A stretch of 63,802 nt of DNA from an uncultured cyanobacterium (lineage in GTDB: Bacteria; Cyanobacteriota; Cyanobacteriia; Cyanobacteriales; FACHB-T130): assembly GCA_936920195.1 (NCBI GenBank), contig CAKZHE010000229.1, forward strand, positions 1 through 63,802. The letters run 5' to 3'. Shown here piece by piece: positions 28,278-38,578 of this stretch. Within the stretch, counting starts at the first letter, position 1. Each line of letters starts with the position of its first letter. The translations under genes and the position numbers were made by a program. The notes under the pieces are model-generated. The model saw only the letters and a program-made list of their open reading frames with translations, had not been told where the DNA came from and made no database searches.

Positions 28278-29300
28278 TCAATGACCAAATTTAACTAATT
28301 CCGATCGCTCAGAACTAACCAGAGATTCAGTCTCCTCAAGCGTAGAAATTCCGGTGTGTCCCACCGTATTTTTTAACTCTAACCCTCTCGCTAAAATATT
28401 CTTGGCAGCGTTTAAATCCCGATGTTCAACTAATCCACAACTAGGACATTGATGAGTTCGAGTAGATAAAGATTTCTCTACTCTTATCCCACATTGATGA
28501 CAATCCTGAGATGTGAAATGGGGTGCTACTGCCATCACCTGAACGCCACATATTTTGGCAAAATAATCTACCCAATTTATGAACATCGACCAGGCTGCAT
28601 CAGATATTGATTGAGCTAGTTTATGGTTCTTGACCAGATTTGACACTTTTAAGTCTTCATAGACAATCACATCGCTAGATGTTACTAACCGCCGTGCAGT
28701 TCTGACTGCAAATTCTCGACGTTGCCTACTAACTTTTAAGTGTTTCCTTGCCATTTTATTAATGGCTTTTTTTAGGTTATTAGAGCCTTGCTTTTTCCGA
28801 GAAACCTTTCGCTGTAGTCGCTTTAAAGCCTTTTCTGATTTCCTTAAGAATCTCGGATTTTCGATTTGATTTCCTTCGGAATCAGTGTAGAAATACTCTA
28901 AGCCTAGATCGATCCCAACTGCTTTACCTGTTGGGGGTTGGGCTTCGGAGCGTTCGACGTTGATTAAGAATTGACTATAGTACCCATCGGCTCTTTTCAC
29001 CACCCTGACTCTTTTGATTTGGTCAATCTGATAGAAGTTTAGATCTCGACTCCCGATTAGTTTGAAAGTCCCAGCTTTAAACCCATCGGTGAATGTCAGC
29101 TTTTGACGACATTCAGACAGGGACCACCCAGTTTGTTTATACTCAACCGATCTGCCCCGTTTTTTGAACTTGGGGTATCCTTTTTTCGGTTTCTTCCCTC
29201 TACAGTTTTGATAGAATCGAGCAATTCCTGTCCAAGCTCTATCAGCGGATGCTTGTCTGGCTTGGGAATTTAGTTTCTTCGCCCATTCAAACTCTTTAGC
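28278..29300 (-). pseudogene. tnpB: TnpB, 5'-truncated but with intact RuvC domain
   Basis: The frame is open from about 29300 (AKEFEWAKKLNSQARQASAD) to 28278. The usual first 40-50 residues are missing: a TGA at 29301-29303 cuts the frame and the DNA beyond it is unrelated. The largest ORF with a standard start begins at a GTG at 29003. The RuvC residues look complete (GIDLGLEYF, VIVYEDLKV, HRDLNAAKN), and so does the zinc ribbon (CHQCG...CPSCG). It represents a decayed IS200/IS605-type element that lacks TnpA and its left end. It lies between the zinc-ribbon gene and ahcY. Confidence 0.88.
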
Positions 29301-29383
29301 TCAAGTGCTGCTATGCCAACAACTATTGACCTCGACTTCGGACAATAGGTGGAAACTTGTGCTAAAAAGTGTGAGATAGATAA

Positions 29384-30673
<1,290 letters not shown>

Positions 30674-30690
30674 TTCCTTTTTTACTCTGT

Positions 30691-30782
30691 AGCAATCCTA
30701 TCCTGCCCTTTCCCTGGAAAAGTGATTGGCGACTGCTGCTAATCCTCAGCCAATGGTAAGGGCAGTTGATAATAGGATTGCT
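30691..30782. repeat. Extended three-stem inverted repeat (92 bp)
   Basis: Three nested pairings: AGCAATCCTAT (30691-30701) with ATAGGATTGCT (30772-30782), CTGCCCTT (30703-30710) with AAGGGCAG (30758-30765), and ATTGGC (30725-30730) with GCCAAT (30749-30754). It fills the ahcY-exoD gap. It could be a terminator-like structure, a small RNA or a mobile palindrome. No long T-run follows. Confidence 0.7.
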
Positions 30783-30833
30783 TGATGACTGAGCGACAAG
30801 AGAGCAACATTCCTGTTTATTTACTGGTAAATT

Positions 30834-31457
30834 GTGGCTAGACTTTCATTAGAACTAGAACGGTTCTTTTTTGAAGAAGAAAGACCACCTCAAGTAACAC
30901 TTGCAGATATTTTGCTCATTGCCGGAGAGCGAATTTTTGGGTTTTTATTTGTGATGTTGGCATTTCCATCGGCATTGCCTTTGCCAGCACCGGGCTATTC
31001 CACACCCTTTGGAATGGTAATTTTCTTATTAGCTGTGCAGCTAATCGCTGGAGCCAACACTCCTTGGTTACCAGAAAAGATTCGGAATCGTCCTATTGAA
31101 CTGACACAAGTACAAGGCGTTCTGAAAGTCGGACTTCCTTGGTTGCGAAGAATTGAAACAATTTCTCGGCCTCGATTGACTTATATTTGCAATAGCCTAC
31201 CTGGTCGGGTAACAATTGGGATGGCGATCGCACTGATGGCAATTTCCATGATGATTCCTATTCCTGGAACCAATACCTTACCAGCTATGGGAATTTTTGT
31301 CACGGGATTTGGGTTGTTAGATGATGATGGGGCAATCAGTCTCAGTGGTTTAGTTTTGTGTTTAATGGGTGCTATTCTCACTTCTTCCATTTTATTTGCC
31401 TTGTTCGCTGGTGGTTCCAGCTTGCTAGACTGGCTCAAAGCTTGGCTTGGTCGCTAA
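30834..31457 (+). CDS. ExoD family membrane protein
   Basis: 207 residues, GTG start at 30834. ExoD-like proteins are linked to exopolysaccharide production. Several membrane helices are visible (IFGFLFVMLAFPSALPLPAP, FGMVIFLLAVQLIAG, IGMAIALMAISMMIPIP, LVLCLMGAILTSSILFALF) and the family block PLPAPGYSTPFG is present. A dedA-like gene follows after 57 bp on the same strand; both are inner-membrane proteins and may share a transcript. Confidence 0.85.
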   Translation: MARLSLELERFFFEEERPPQVTLADILLIAGERIFGFLFVMLAFPSALPLPAPGYSTPFGMVIFLLAVQLIAGANTPWLPEKIRNRPIELTQVQGVLKVGLPWLRRIETISRPRLTYICNSLPGRVTIGMAIALMAISMMIPIPGTNTLPAMGIFVTGFGLLDDDGAISLSGLVLCLMGAILTSSILFALFAGGSSLLDWLKAWLGR

Positions 31458-31514
31458 TTTTTAAAAACCTTTGAACAGCCATTAACCTAATCAAATTAGC
31501 TGGACACTTCTCCT

Positions 31515-32147
31515 ATGCCTTTAGACTTACAAAACCTACAAGATCTCATTAAAACCTATGGTGCTGTCTTTGGCTATTTAGTGATTTGGGGAATTATCTT
31601 TGCGGAATCGGGATTATTTTTTGGCTTTTTCTTGCCTGGAGATACTTTGCTCATTGTTGCCGGAGTCTTGGCTTCTCCTCAAATTGGAGTTTTGAATATT
31701 TGGGTATTAGTATTTGGATGTTTTGTCTTTGCGGTTTTAGGTGATAACGTCGGTTATGCAACTGGCTATAGATTTGGCAGAAAACTATTTCAGAAAGAGG
31801 ATTCTTGGCTGTTTAAAAAGCAGCATTTAATTACGGCTGAGAATTTTTATGAAAAACATGGTAAAAAAGCTATTGTCCTCGCTAGATTCATGCCCATTGT
31901 CCGCACATTTGCCCCGATTGTTGCCGGAATTGCGGCGATGCACTATCGAACTTTTATGGCCTATAATCTGATTGGGGGATTACTGTGGGCAGTGGGAGTA
32001 ACCTTCTTAGGATATTTACTGGTAGGCATGATTCCACCGGAGTTATTGGATAAATATCTGTTGGGAATTATTGCGGTTGTAATTGTATTGTCTTTCTTAC
32101 CATCAGTTTTCCACATTATTCAAGAACGCAATTCCCACAAAGAATAA
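31515..32147 (+). CDS. DedA family membrane protein
   Basis: 210 residues. DedA proteins act in envelope lipid handling, some as undecaprenyl-phosphate flippases. Family features: GIIFAESGLFFGFFLPGDTLL, GDNVGYATGYRFGRKLF, the FYEKHGKKAIVLARFMPIVRTFAPIVAGI block with its conserved Arg, and C-terminal membrane helices. The stop is only 2 bp before the TTG start of the large NERD/helicase gene, so the two are probably transcribed together. Confidence 0.93.
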   Translation: MPLDLQNLQDLIKTYGAVFGYLVIWGIIFAESGLFFGFFLPGDTLLIVAGVLASPQIGVLNIWVLVFGCFVFAVLGDNVGYATGYRFGRKLFQKEDSWLFKKQHLITAENFYEKHGKKAIVLARFMPIVRTFAPIVAGIAAMHYRTFMAYNLIGGLLWAVGVTFLGYLLVGMIPPELLDKYLLGIIAVVIVLSFLPSVFHIIQERNSHKE

Positions 32148-32149
32148 AA

Positions 32150-34738
32150 TTGGATGATGAAGGCTACAAATTTATTACCACTGAACCATTAGGTAAAGGC
32201 GGACAAAGGGGCGAAAGACAAGTTTGGCAAGCAGTGCAAACTGTCTTCGCTACCAGGGAATGTCTCGCCTATTGGCGCTATCCAATTTTTTCGCAAGTGG
32301 GCAGCAGTCGGAAGGAGCCAGATATTTTAATTATTGACCGAGAACTGGGTTTAATTATTATTGAAGTTAAATCAATTACCATCGATCAAATTGTCGGAAT
32401 TTCCGGGCATCGCTGGCAACTTAAAAACTTCTATACTAAGAGTATTAACCCCTACGAACAGGCCGAAAATCAACTTTTTGCTTTGTTGGGGTATTGCGAT
32501 CGCGAACCCACCTTGCGCCGCCAAATTAGCGGACGCGCCCTAGTTGCTTTGCCTTTAATTACATCAGTTCAATGGCAACAAACTAACTGGCATCAATTAC
32601 CCAGTTGTCCGCCGTTGATTTTTCAAGATCACTTAAATTTATTCTCCAAAGTTCACCAAACTCCCCCGGTAATTAAAGGCAAAAATATTAATGACGAACA
32701 ATGGCAATTATTATTAGCTGTCATTGGCGGCAATCCAGTTTATCGTCAGCCCAAAACTACGATTGAACCACCTCCCAATAGTCGCGGGAGCATTTTGGTA
32801 GCGGCACGAAATTGGCTGGCAGAAATTGACTGGCAACAAGAATGTATTGGTAAACAAATCCCTCCTGGCCCCCAACGAATTCGCGGTATTGCTGGTTCGG
32901 GAAAAACAGTGCTGTTATGCCAAAAAGCTGCTTGTATGCACTTAAAATATCCCGATTGGCACATTGCTCTAGTATTTTTCAGCCGCAGTTTATACGAACC
33001 GATGGTGAGACAATTAGACAAATGGTTGCGGCGATTTAGCAGTAATGAAGTCAGCTATGATGCCCAAAATCCTAAATTACAAGTTCTCCATGCTTGGGGC
33101 GCAAAAGAGCGTCCAGGACTTTATAGCCTGCTCTGCGAAGCCGCTGGCGTGAAGCGATTAACTGTTTTCAATACTGATAGAAAACAACCCCAAGAAGCTT
33201 TAGCCGAAGTTTGCAGCCAGTTATTACAAGCGGTAACTATTCCCCAAGTTTTTGATGCCATCTTAATTGATGAAGGACAGGATTTAATTGTTAATGATAA
33301 TTTGAAATTTTATGACAAACAGCCCTTTTATTGGATGGCATATCAAGCCTTAATTCCGGTTGGCCCCCAAAATCCCGATCAAAGAAGATTAATTTGGGCT
33401 TATGATGAGGCTCAAAGTCTAGATAATTTAAGCATTCCTACGGCTAGCGAATTGTTTGGGGATGAGTTGGCGCATTTGGTAACGGGGCGGTATTCAGAAG
33501 GAATTAAAAAGAGCGAAGTGATGCACCGTTGCTATCGCACTCCTAGTCAAATACTGACAGTGGCGCGAGCTTTGGGTATGGGTTTATTGCGTCCGAGGGG
33601 AATGTTGGCAGGAATTACCAGAACAGAAGATTGGCAGGCGATTGGCTATGAAGTGAAAGGGCGATTTACCAGGGGACAACAGGTAACTTTACAGCGGTTA
33701 AATAATCATCCTGTACATAGAGTTGCCCAACTTTGGCAGGGGCAGGTTTTAGAAATGGAAATTTATGGCGATCGCCAGTCAGAATTAACTGCTTTAGCCG
33801 ATAATATTCGCTATAATCTGCAACAAGATGGTTTGCAACCTAGTCGAGAAATTTTGGTGATAGTTTTAGGCAATAGTTTTGAAGCGATGCAGTTGGAGAT
33901 GCACGTAGCCGAATTCTTACTTGCCCAAGGAATTAAAATTTTTATTCCTGGTACTGCCAGCCCAAATACGTTAAAATCAGATCTGGAAAATCGTAACCCC
34001 AACAAGTTTTGGCATCCCGGTGCTGTGACAGTTTCCCGCGTTCATCGCGCCAAGGGTAACGAGGCAGATATGGTTTATGTCTTGGGTATCGATCGAGTTG
34101 CCGAAAATGAAAGTAAAATTGGTTATCGCAACCAATTATTTGTCGCTTTAACCAGGACGCGGGGTTGGGTAAAATTAAGTGGGATTGGCAAGTATAGTTT
34201 TTATCAGGAAATTCAGCGGGTAATTGCCAGCGGCGATACTTTTACTTTCACTTTTAATTATCCTCCCCAACGAGAAATCAGCGTTACCGATGCCGGAGAA
34301 CTATTACAGCGGTATGCGGCTGGGGATAGAAATTTTCAAGGCGCAGATTTACGGGGGATTCAGTTGGCGGGGGCTGATTTACGAAATGTTAATTTAATTA
34401 ATGGGCAACTAGCGGGGGCAGATTTGCGGAAAGTGAGGTTGGATGGTGCTAAACTAGCGATCGCTGACTTAACCAATGCTAACTTAAGCGATGCCAGTTT
34501 GCGAAAAGCCAATTTAGTGGGAGCCGTTTTACAGGGAGCTAAATTGAATTTTGCTGACTTGACTCGTGCCGACTTCAGCGATGCCGATTTAAGCCATGTG
34601 CAGTTAATTGGGGCAAATTTGACAGGGGCAAATCTCAGCGCTGCCGATCTTAGTGGGGCGAATTTAACAGGTGCTAATCTAGAAGCAGTAGAATTAACCG
34701 ATGCTAATTTAACTGGGACAATTATGCCAGATCATTAG
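32150..34738 (+). CDS. NERD nuclease / SF1 helicase / pentapeptide-repeat fusion
   Basis: 862 residues, TTG start at 32150, the only usable start. Residues about 15-125 are a NERD domain with the nuclease-like core EPDILIIDRELGLIIIEVKS (Asp, then Glu-x-Lys). From about residue 235 a UvrD/Rep-type SF1 motor follows: Walker A GIAGSGKTVLL (about 244), Walker B AILIDEGQD (about 369), RCYRTP, SRVHRAKGNEADMVYVLG and LFVALTRTRGWV. From about residue 727 to the end are pentapeptide repeats (A(D/N)LxxA: ADLSGANLTGANLEAVEL). NERD-helicases are known in DNA repair and antiphage immunity (Nhi-like). The pentapeptide tail, which folds as a DNA-mimic-like helix in other families, is unusual here. HIP1 sites inside suggest a resident gene. 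Confidence 0.92.
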   Translation: MDDEGYKFITTEPLGKGGQRGERQVWQAVQTVFATRECLAYWRYPIFSQVGSSRKEPDILIIDRELGLIIIEVKSITIDQIVGISGHRWQLKNFYTKSINPYEQAENQLFALLGYCDREPTLRRQISGRALVALPLITSVQWQQTNWHQLPSCPPLIFQDHLNLFSKVHQTPPVIKGKNINDEQWQLLLAVIGGNPVYRQPKTTIEPPPNSRGSILVAARNWLAEIDWQQECIGKQIPPGPQRIRGIAGSGKTVLLCQKAACMHLKYPDWHIALVFFSRSLYEPMVRQLDKWLRRFSSNEVSYDAQNPKLQVLHAWGAKERPGLYSLLCEAAGVKRLTVFNTDRKQPQEALAEVCSQLLQAVTIPQVFDAILIDEGQDLIVNDNLKFYDKQPFYWMAYQALIPVGPQNPDQRRLIWAYDEAQSLDNLSIPTASELFGDELAHLVTGRYSEGIKKSEVMHRCYRTPSQILTVARALGMGLLRPRGMLAGITRTEDWQAIGYEVKGRFTRGQQVTLQRLNNHPVHRVAQLWQGQVLEMEIYGDRQSELTALADNIRYNLQQDGLQPSREILVIVLGNSFEAMQLEMHVAEFLLAQGIKIFIPGTASPNTLKSDLENRNPNKFWHPGAVTVSRVHRAKGNEADMVYVLGIDRVAENESKIGYRNQLFVALTRTRGWVKLSGIGKYSFYQEIQRVIASGDTFTFTFNYPPQREISVTDAGELLQRYAAGDRNFQGADLRGIQLAGADLRNVNLINGQLAGADLRKVRLDGAKLAIADLTNANLSDASLRKANLVGAVLQGAKLNFADLTRADFSDADLSHVQLIGANLTGANLSAADLSGANLTGANLEAVELTDANLTGTIMPDH

Positions 34739-34795
34739 CATTGCTGAAGTCCTGTCCAAGAATACTTCTCCCGCTAATACCCAAGAATTCATCAA

Positions 34796-35470
34796 TTATT
34801 CGGTTTTTTCTAAGTTTTGCACTTTTTCTTGTACCCAAAGCCGCAAAGACTTACTAGCTTTTACTTCATCCAATTTTCCTTCAGCGAGAAATTGGTAAAG
34901 TCGCTCTTTGATTTCCCAAGAAAATGTCGGACTGTTTTCAACTTCCACATACTGACTATTTTGAAGTTGATAAATTCGCAGTATTTTACCGTTATAGCGC
35001 CAAAACTCAGGGACTCCCATACTAGCATACAAACTAAGTTTGTTAATGTTGGTATGGGTAATATCTATTTCGGCAATTAAGTCTGGGGGAGGGTCAGTTT
35101 TGAGATCGACAATTTTACCCGCAACTTTGGGTTGATTTTGAATATAATAGCAATCATCCGGTTCTGAGCCTTTTTGTAAATCGGGACGGTTTAAAGTGGT
35201 TGAACCCATAGTTTTGATTTTTAATTCCAACTCTTCTACCAAAACCCGAATAAAGAGTTCAATCAACCGTACGCCACTTTCATGTTCTTCTAAAGGCATG
35301 GTAATTTCCAATGTTCCTTGGTCATAGGTAAGTCGAGAGGAGCGGTTGTTACCTAGAGCCGCTAAAATTTGTTCATAGCTTTGCCAACTGATGTTGTAAA
35401 AAACTACCCGTTGTTCTGCTAAAGTAATTTCTGTGGGAATAGTAGTAATTTTCTCGGCTGTAGCAATCAT
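34796..35470 (-). CDS. Uma2 family (DUF820) putative endonuclease
   Basis: 224 residues from the ATG at 35470 (MIATAEKITTIPTEITLAEQ). The longer frame to 35536 runs into a MITE terminus and is rejected. Uma2 core: EPDDCYYIQN and the acidic strand PPDLIAEIDITHTN, then LYASMGVPEFWRYNG. No coiled-coil tail, unlike the other two Uma2 genes here. It is convergent with the helicase gene. Confidence 0.87.
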   Translation of the reverse strand: MIATAEKITTIPTEITLAEQRVVFYNISWQSYEQILAALGNNRSSRLTYDQGTLEITMPLEEHESGVRLIELFIRVLVEELELKIKTMGSTTLNRPDLQKGSEPDDCYYIQNQPKVAGKIVDLKTDPPPDLIAEIDITHTNINKLSLYASMGVPEFWRYNGKILRIYQLQNSQYVEVENSPTFSWEIKERLYQFLAEGKLDEVKASKSLRLWVQEKVQNLEKTE

Positions 35471-35511
35471 ACTGGCCTCCGGATTTAGCTGCAATTGTAT
35501 AGTTATGCTGA

Positions 35512-35709
35512 CAGGACTTACGCAGTTGCTCCGCATATAGCGTTGATGGTGCGTTACGCTGGCGCTAACACACCCTACTAGACTGTTTCAGCTAATTTGA
35601 TGCAATAGAAAACCGCAGCAAGTCAGATAATCAGAGCTTGTGGGGATTTTCTTAATGCCCCATTTTAGCTGAAACAGTCCACTACGAATAGAGGCGTTGC
35701 GTAAGTCCT
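35512..35709. mobile_element. MITE copy C with a nested palindrome
   Basis: Bounded by CAGGACTTACGCA (35512-35524) and TGCGTAAGTCCT (35698-35709). No target duplication is visible. The interior is unlike copies A and B. It carries the GGTGCGTTACGCTGGCGCTAA motif related to 11828-11854 and a nested inverted repeat, GACTGTTTCAGCTAA (35581-35595) and TTAGCTGAAACAGTC (35665-35679). It looks like one palindromic element inserted in another. Confidence 0.75.
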
Positions 35710-36097
35710 ATTAATAATAAGAGCTTTTTTAGAAAAACTGAGCGCTACCAATACCAAATGAATGGCATTTCGCGCTCAGTTAGAGTGGGGTACTTGCCCC
35801 GAAAACAGTTGGTTGCCCCTTCGGAAATCCCTCTGGACTAGATTGCTCAACTCAAGTAGGCTGCGGTGCTACCGCGTCCATTAGCTTGTCGCAAGCCCTA
35901 CCGGAATACGCGGTAGCACCGACAGCCAACACAGTTAAGAGCAGGCTAGTGATGCGTAATTCAACTAACGACACGGACAGCGATCCACTGCCCAAATTGC
36001 AAGGCTGTTTGCCAACTGGATTGACTTGGCAATCTCTATTCTATTTCAGATCGGGCAACTTTTGCTAAATTTTCAAAAATCACTGCGATCGCGCTTT
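35710..36097. other. Non-coding or decayed region with a 13-bp palindrome
   Basis: CGGTGCTACCGCG (35864-35876) and CGCGGTAGCACCG (35909-35921) are perfect inverted arms around 32 bp. A frame is open from about 35820 to 36068 on the plus strand (it includes APTANTVKSRLVMRNSTNDT), without a convincing start or Shine-Dalgarno. It could be the tail of a lost gene. I see no recognisable domain, so I do not call it a gene. Confidence 0.45.
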
Positions 36098-37207
36098 ATG
36101 ACTAGATTTATTCACGACAGGTTCGCCAAGGACTATTTAGAAGAGGCACTTTCTCCTTTGGGGATAGTCACTCTCAATCTTGAAGTCTCCTCAGAAGTTC
36201 GGTTTGTGGATGTTTTTTTCACTCCCACTACCGTCGCCTCAGATTATACTGAAAGATTAGGGACGCTAGGCAAAATGGCAACATCCCCTGCCATTTTTGA
36301 ACCATTTCGCAATCCCGTCAGTAACGCTGGGATTTCCAGTTGTTTAGGTAAATTGTTCGATGTTAGAGCCGAGTTAGAGCGGCGAGGCAGAAGAGAAAAT
36401 TTGCGAGTTGATGAGATTGCCCTGCCTAATTTATGGATTCTGACACCAACCGCATCAGCAGATTTGTTAGAGGGATTCCATGCTACCCTGGATCTCAATA
36501 ACTGGTTGCCGGGAATCTATTTTTTAGGTAAGTATCTCCGAAGTGCGATTGTGGCAATTCATCAGCTACCAGTCACAGAGGAAACTTTATGGTTGAGGCT
36601 TTTAGGCCGAGGGAAAGTGCAACAACAAGCGATCGCCGAATTAACAAGTTTACCTTTCGATAACCCACTGCGAACCAACGCGCTAGAATTAGTCTATCAG
36701 TTGCAGTCTAATCTGGCAACAAATCAATCGCAGTCATTAGACAGAGAAGATCGGGAGTTGGTTATGGCAATCGCCCCAGTTTTTCAGCAAAAACTAGCAG
36801 AAGCGGAACAAAAAGGACGGCAGGAAGGTAGACAAGAAGGTACTGAACAAGGAAGACAGGAAGCACAACGTTCGATGCTAGAAAATTTCTGGCAGGTGCG
36901 GTTTGGCAAATTAGATCTGGGGATAACCGACTGGTTTGCCCCGGTATCAGTTTTACCTGCGGCGGAATTTACTACCTTGTTTCTACAGTTATCAACCATC
37001 TCAGCCGATGAGACGGGTAAGCCACAAGCACTCAGGTTACTAGCCGAAAATGTGTTGAAATTTTACTTGGGGGAATTTGACGACAGTCTTGCCAATCTGA
37101 TTTCAATTTTACTAGAGCGATCGCCTGAAGATTTATCTCTATTGTTGCCCCAACTCCCCCAATTATCGATTGAAGAGTTGCGAGCTTGGTTGAACGATGG
37201 GAAATAA
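36098..37207 (+). CDS. Rpn-like cyanobacterial family protein, paralogue 1
   Basis: 369 residues from the ATG at 36098 (MTRFIHDRFAKDYLEEALSP). This family is common in cyanobacteria, related to the Rpn/PD-(D/E)xK transposase-associated group and often misnamed flagellar assembly protein H. The N-terminal half has EVRFVDVFFTPT and PNLWILTPTASADLLEGF. Then comes a Gln/Gly repeat (GRQEGRQEGTEQGRQE) and a helical end (ENFWQVRFGKLD). A close paralogue is at 40371. Activity is unproven. The 3' end is followed by a palindrome that terminates lexA on the other strand. Confidence 0.75.
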   Translation: MTRFIHDRFAKDYLEEALSPLGIVTLNLEVSSEVRFVDVFFTPTTVASDYTERLGTLGKMATSPAIFEPFRNPVSNAGISSCLGKLFDVRAELERRGRRENLRVDEIALPNLWILTPTASADLLEGFHATLDLNNWLPGIYFLGKYLRSAIVAIHQLPVTEETLWLRLLGRGKVQQQAIAELTSLPFDNPLRTNALELVYQLQSNLATNQSQSLDREDRELVMAIAPVFQQKLAEAEQKGRQEGRQEGTEQGRQEAQRSMLENFWQVRFGKLDLGITDWFAPVSVLPAAEFTTLFLQLSTISADETGKPQALRLLAENVLKFYLGEFDDSLANLISILLERSPEDLSLLLPQLPQLSIEELRAWLNDGK

Positions 37208-37223
37208 TTCTACTAAGCTTTAC

Positions 37224-37255
37224 TAAAAATAGCGGTAATTGATTAATTACCGCTA
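37224..37255 (-). terminator. Rho-independent terminator of lexA
   Basis: TAGCGGTAAT (37230-37239) and ATTACCGCTA (37246-37255) form a perfect 10-bp stem with a 6-base loop. Read on the minus strand the stem is followed by TTTTTAGT. It lies about 47 bp after the lexA stop. Confidence 0.8.
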
Positions 37256-37301
37256 GGGGAAAACCAGATTTTCAGTTACACCTTGGTTAAATCCTGATGC
37301 T

Positions 37302-37934
37302 TTAAAACCGCTTGCGAGGGGGTAGTGCCATCTCGTAGTCGCGCCACACACCCACCAGAACCCCTTGTAAATGTACGTCAATTGCCTTGGCTTCAATCGG
37401 TTGGTACTTGGGATTGGCAGGTTTGAGGGTGACTTGTTCTCCCTTACGGTAAAAGTGTTTCAGGGTAGTTCCATGTCCTTCCACTCGCGCCGCCACAATG
37501 GTGCCATTTTTGATCGTTTCCGGGGCAGAGACGGGCTGCATGATTGCTAAATCCCCTTCGGCAATGTGATCCTCAATCATGCTATCTCCGTGAACTTTCA
37601 AGGCAAAAAAGTTAGGTTGCCGGAAAATGCTGCCTAAATCTAGATGTTCTGGGGCATCAGTAAAGGGTTCCACTAAACCACCAGCAGCGATCGCGCCTAA
37701 AACTGGCAATCCACCAGCATTCGATCTGGTAATTCTAATCGTCCGAGCTTGACCTTCTAACCAATCAATATAACCCTTCCGACGCAAATGATCTAGCCTG
37801 CTTTGAATGGGTGCTGGCGACTTGAGAGACATGGCTCTCATCATCTGCCGAATCGACGGGGCGTGTTGGTGTTCGTGAATATAAGCAACTAACCAATCAT
37901 AAAGTTGTTGTTGCGGTTCAGTTAAAATTTCCAT
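37302..37934 (-). CDS. lexA: LexA repressor
   Basis: 210 residues from the ATG at 37934 (MEILTEPQQQLYDWL). N-terminal winged helix (PSIRQMMRAMSLKSPAPIQSRLDHL) and C-terminal S24 peptidase domain. The Ala-Gly self-cleavage site (GAIAAGGLVEP), the catalytic Ser (HGDSMIEDHI) and the catalytic Lys (TTLKHFYR) are all present, so RecA-stimulated self-cleavage should be possible. Several cyanobacterial LexA proteins have lost these residues. A LexA box lies 42 bp upstream of the start, indicating autoregulation. Confidence 0.95.
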   Translation of the reverse strand: MEILTEPQQQLYDWLVAYIHEHQHAPSIRQMMRAMSLKSPAPIQSRLDHLRRKGYIDWLEGQARTIRITRSNAGGLPVLGAIAAGGLVEPFTDAPEHLDLGSIFRQPNFFALKVHGDSMIEDHIAEGDLAIMQPVSAPETIKNGTIVAARVEGHGTTLKHFYRKGEQVTLKPANPKYQPIEAKAIDVHLQGVLVGVWRDYEMALPPRKRF

Positions 37935-37975
37935 AACTCGGCATAATGGAAGGAGGGTAAAGAATGATCCTTCTA

Positions 37976-37989
37976 AGAACATTCGTACT
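37976..37989 (-). promoter_or_regulatory. LexA box upstream of lexA
   Basis: On the minus strand the sequence is AGTACGAATGTTCT. It fits the cyanobacterial LexA consensus RGTACNNNDGTWCB at every defined position. It is the only such site I noticed in the window. Confidence 0.8.
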
Positions 37990-38125
37990 ACTAAATTGCC
38001 CTATTTGTCCAGTATTTCAACCACCACTATGTCATTTTTTATCCCTAAGCTGAAGTTAGGGGGATAAAAAACTGCCGGACTTTGCGAACAAAATCATCCT
38101 GGAGTGCGAGAACCCCGGCCTTTTT

Positions 38126-38389
38126 TCACCAGGGGATGAACCGTAATTCGACAAGTTTTAACTTGCCGGAAAAACCTTGGGGAGTATGGCTGCAACCTGA
38201 GTAGCAACATCCGTTCAGAATCAACTTTTTTTCAAGGCAAAATATTTTTTCCCCTTGACTTCCCAAGGCGTTTTTAGTGCCGATAGCGCAGCGTGGCGAC
38301 AGCCATAGAATCGAAACAATAATAGCAATTATAGTGGCAACTGCACTAACTCCCTGCCAAAAAGGGTTTTGAAGATTGAATTTAGTCAA
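38126..38389 (-). pseudogene. Possible remnant of a small membrane protein
   Basis: The first 30 residues (TKFNLQNPFWQGVSAVATII...) look like a real cytoplasmic anchor with a membrane helix (VSAVATIIAIIVSILWL). The remainder is unlike a protein and includes many cysteines. The start is a TTG without a Shine-Dalgarno. I read it as a broken fragment. The surrounding gap between lexA and the porin gene (37990-38578) has nothing else I can support. Confidence 0.25.
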
Positions 38390-38578
38390 AAATTACTCAT
38401 ATATAAAATCCTTGCATTACAACATTGATTGTCAGAAAGTTATCATGCAGACAAATAGGATTAACACACTGCGTCATAATTTCCGGTTCCTTATGCCCTG
38501 ATAACCAATGTTACCGAAAATGGTGCAACATATCTACAACTCTGATAAAGTTTACCGGAGGGTCAACAACTCAAGTGT

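Noticed and set aside
35512-36097. Retron or group II intron
   Set aside because: No reverse transcriptase, domain V or msr/msd-type structure is visible. The palindromes are explained by MITE-type repeats.
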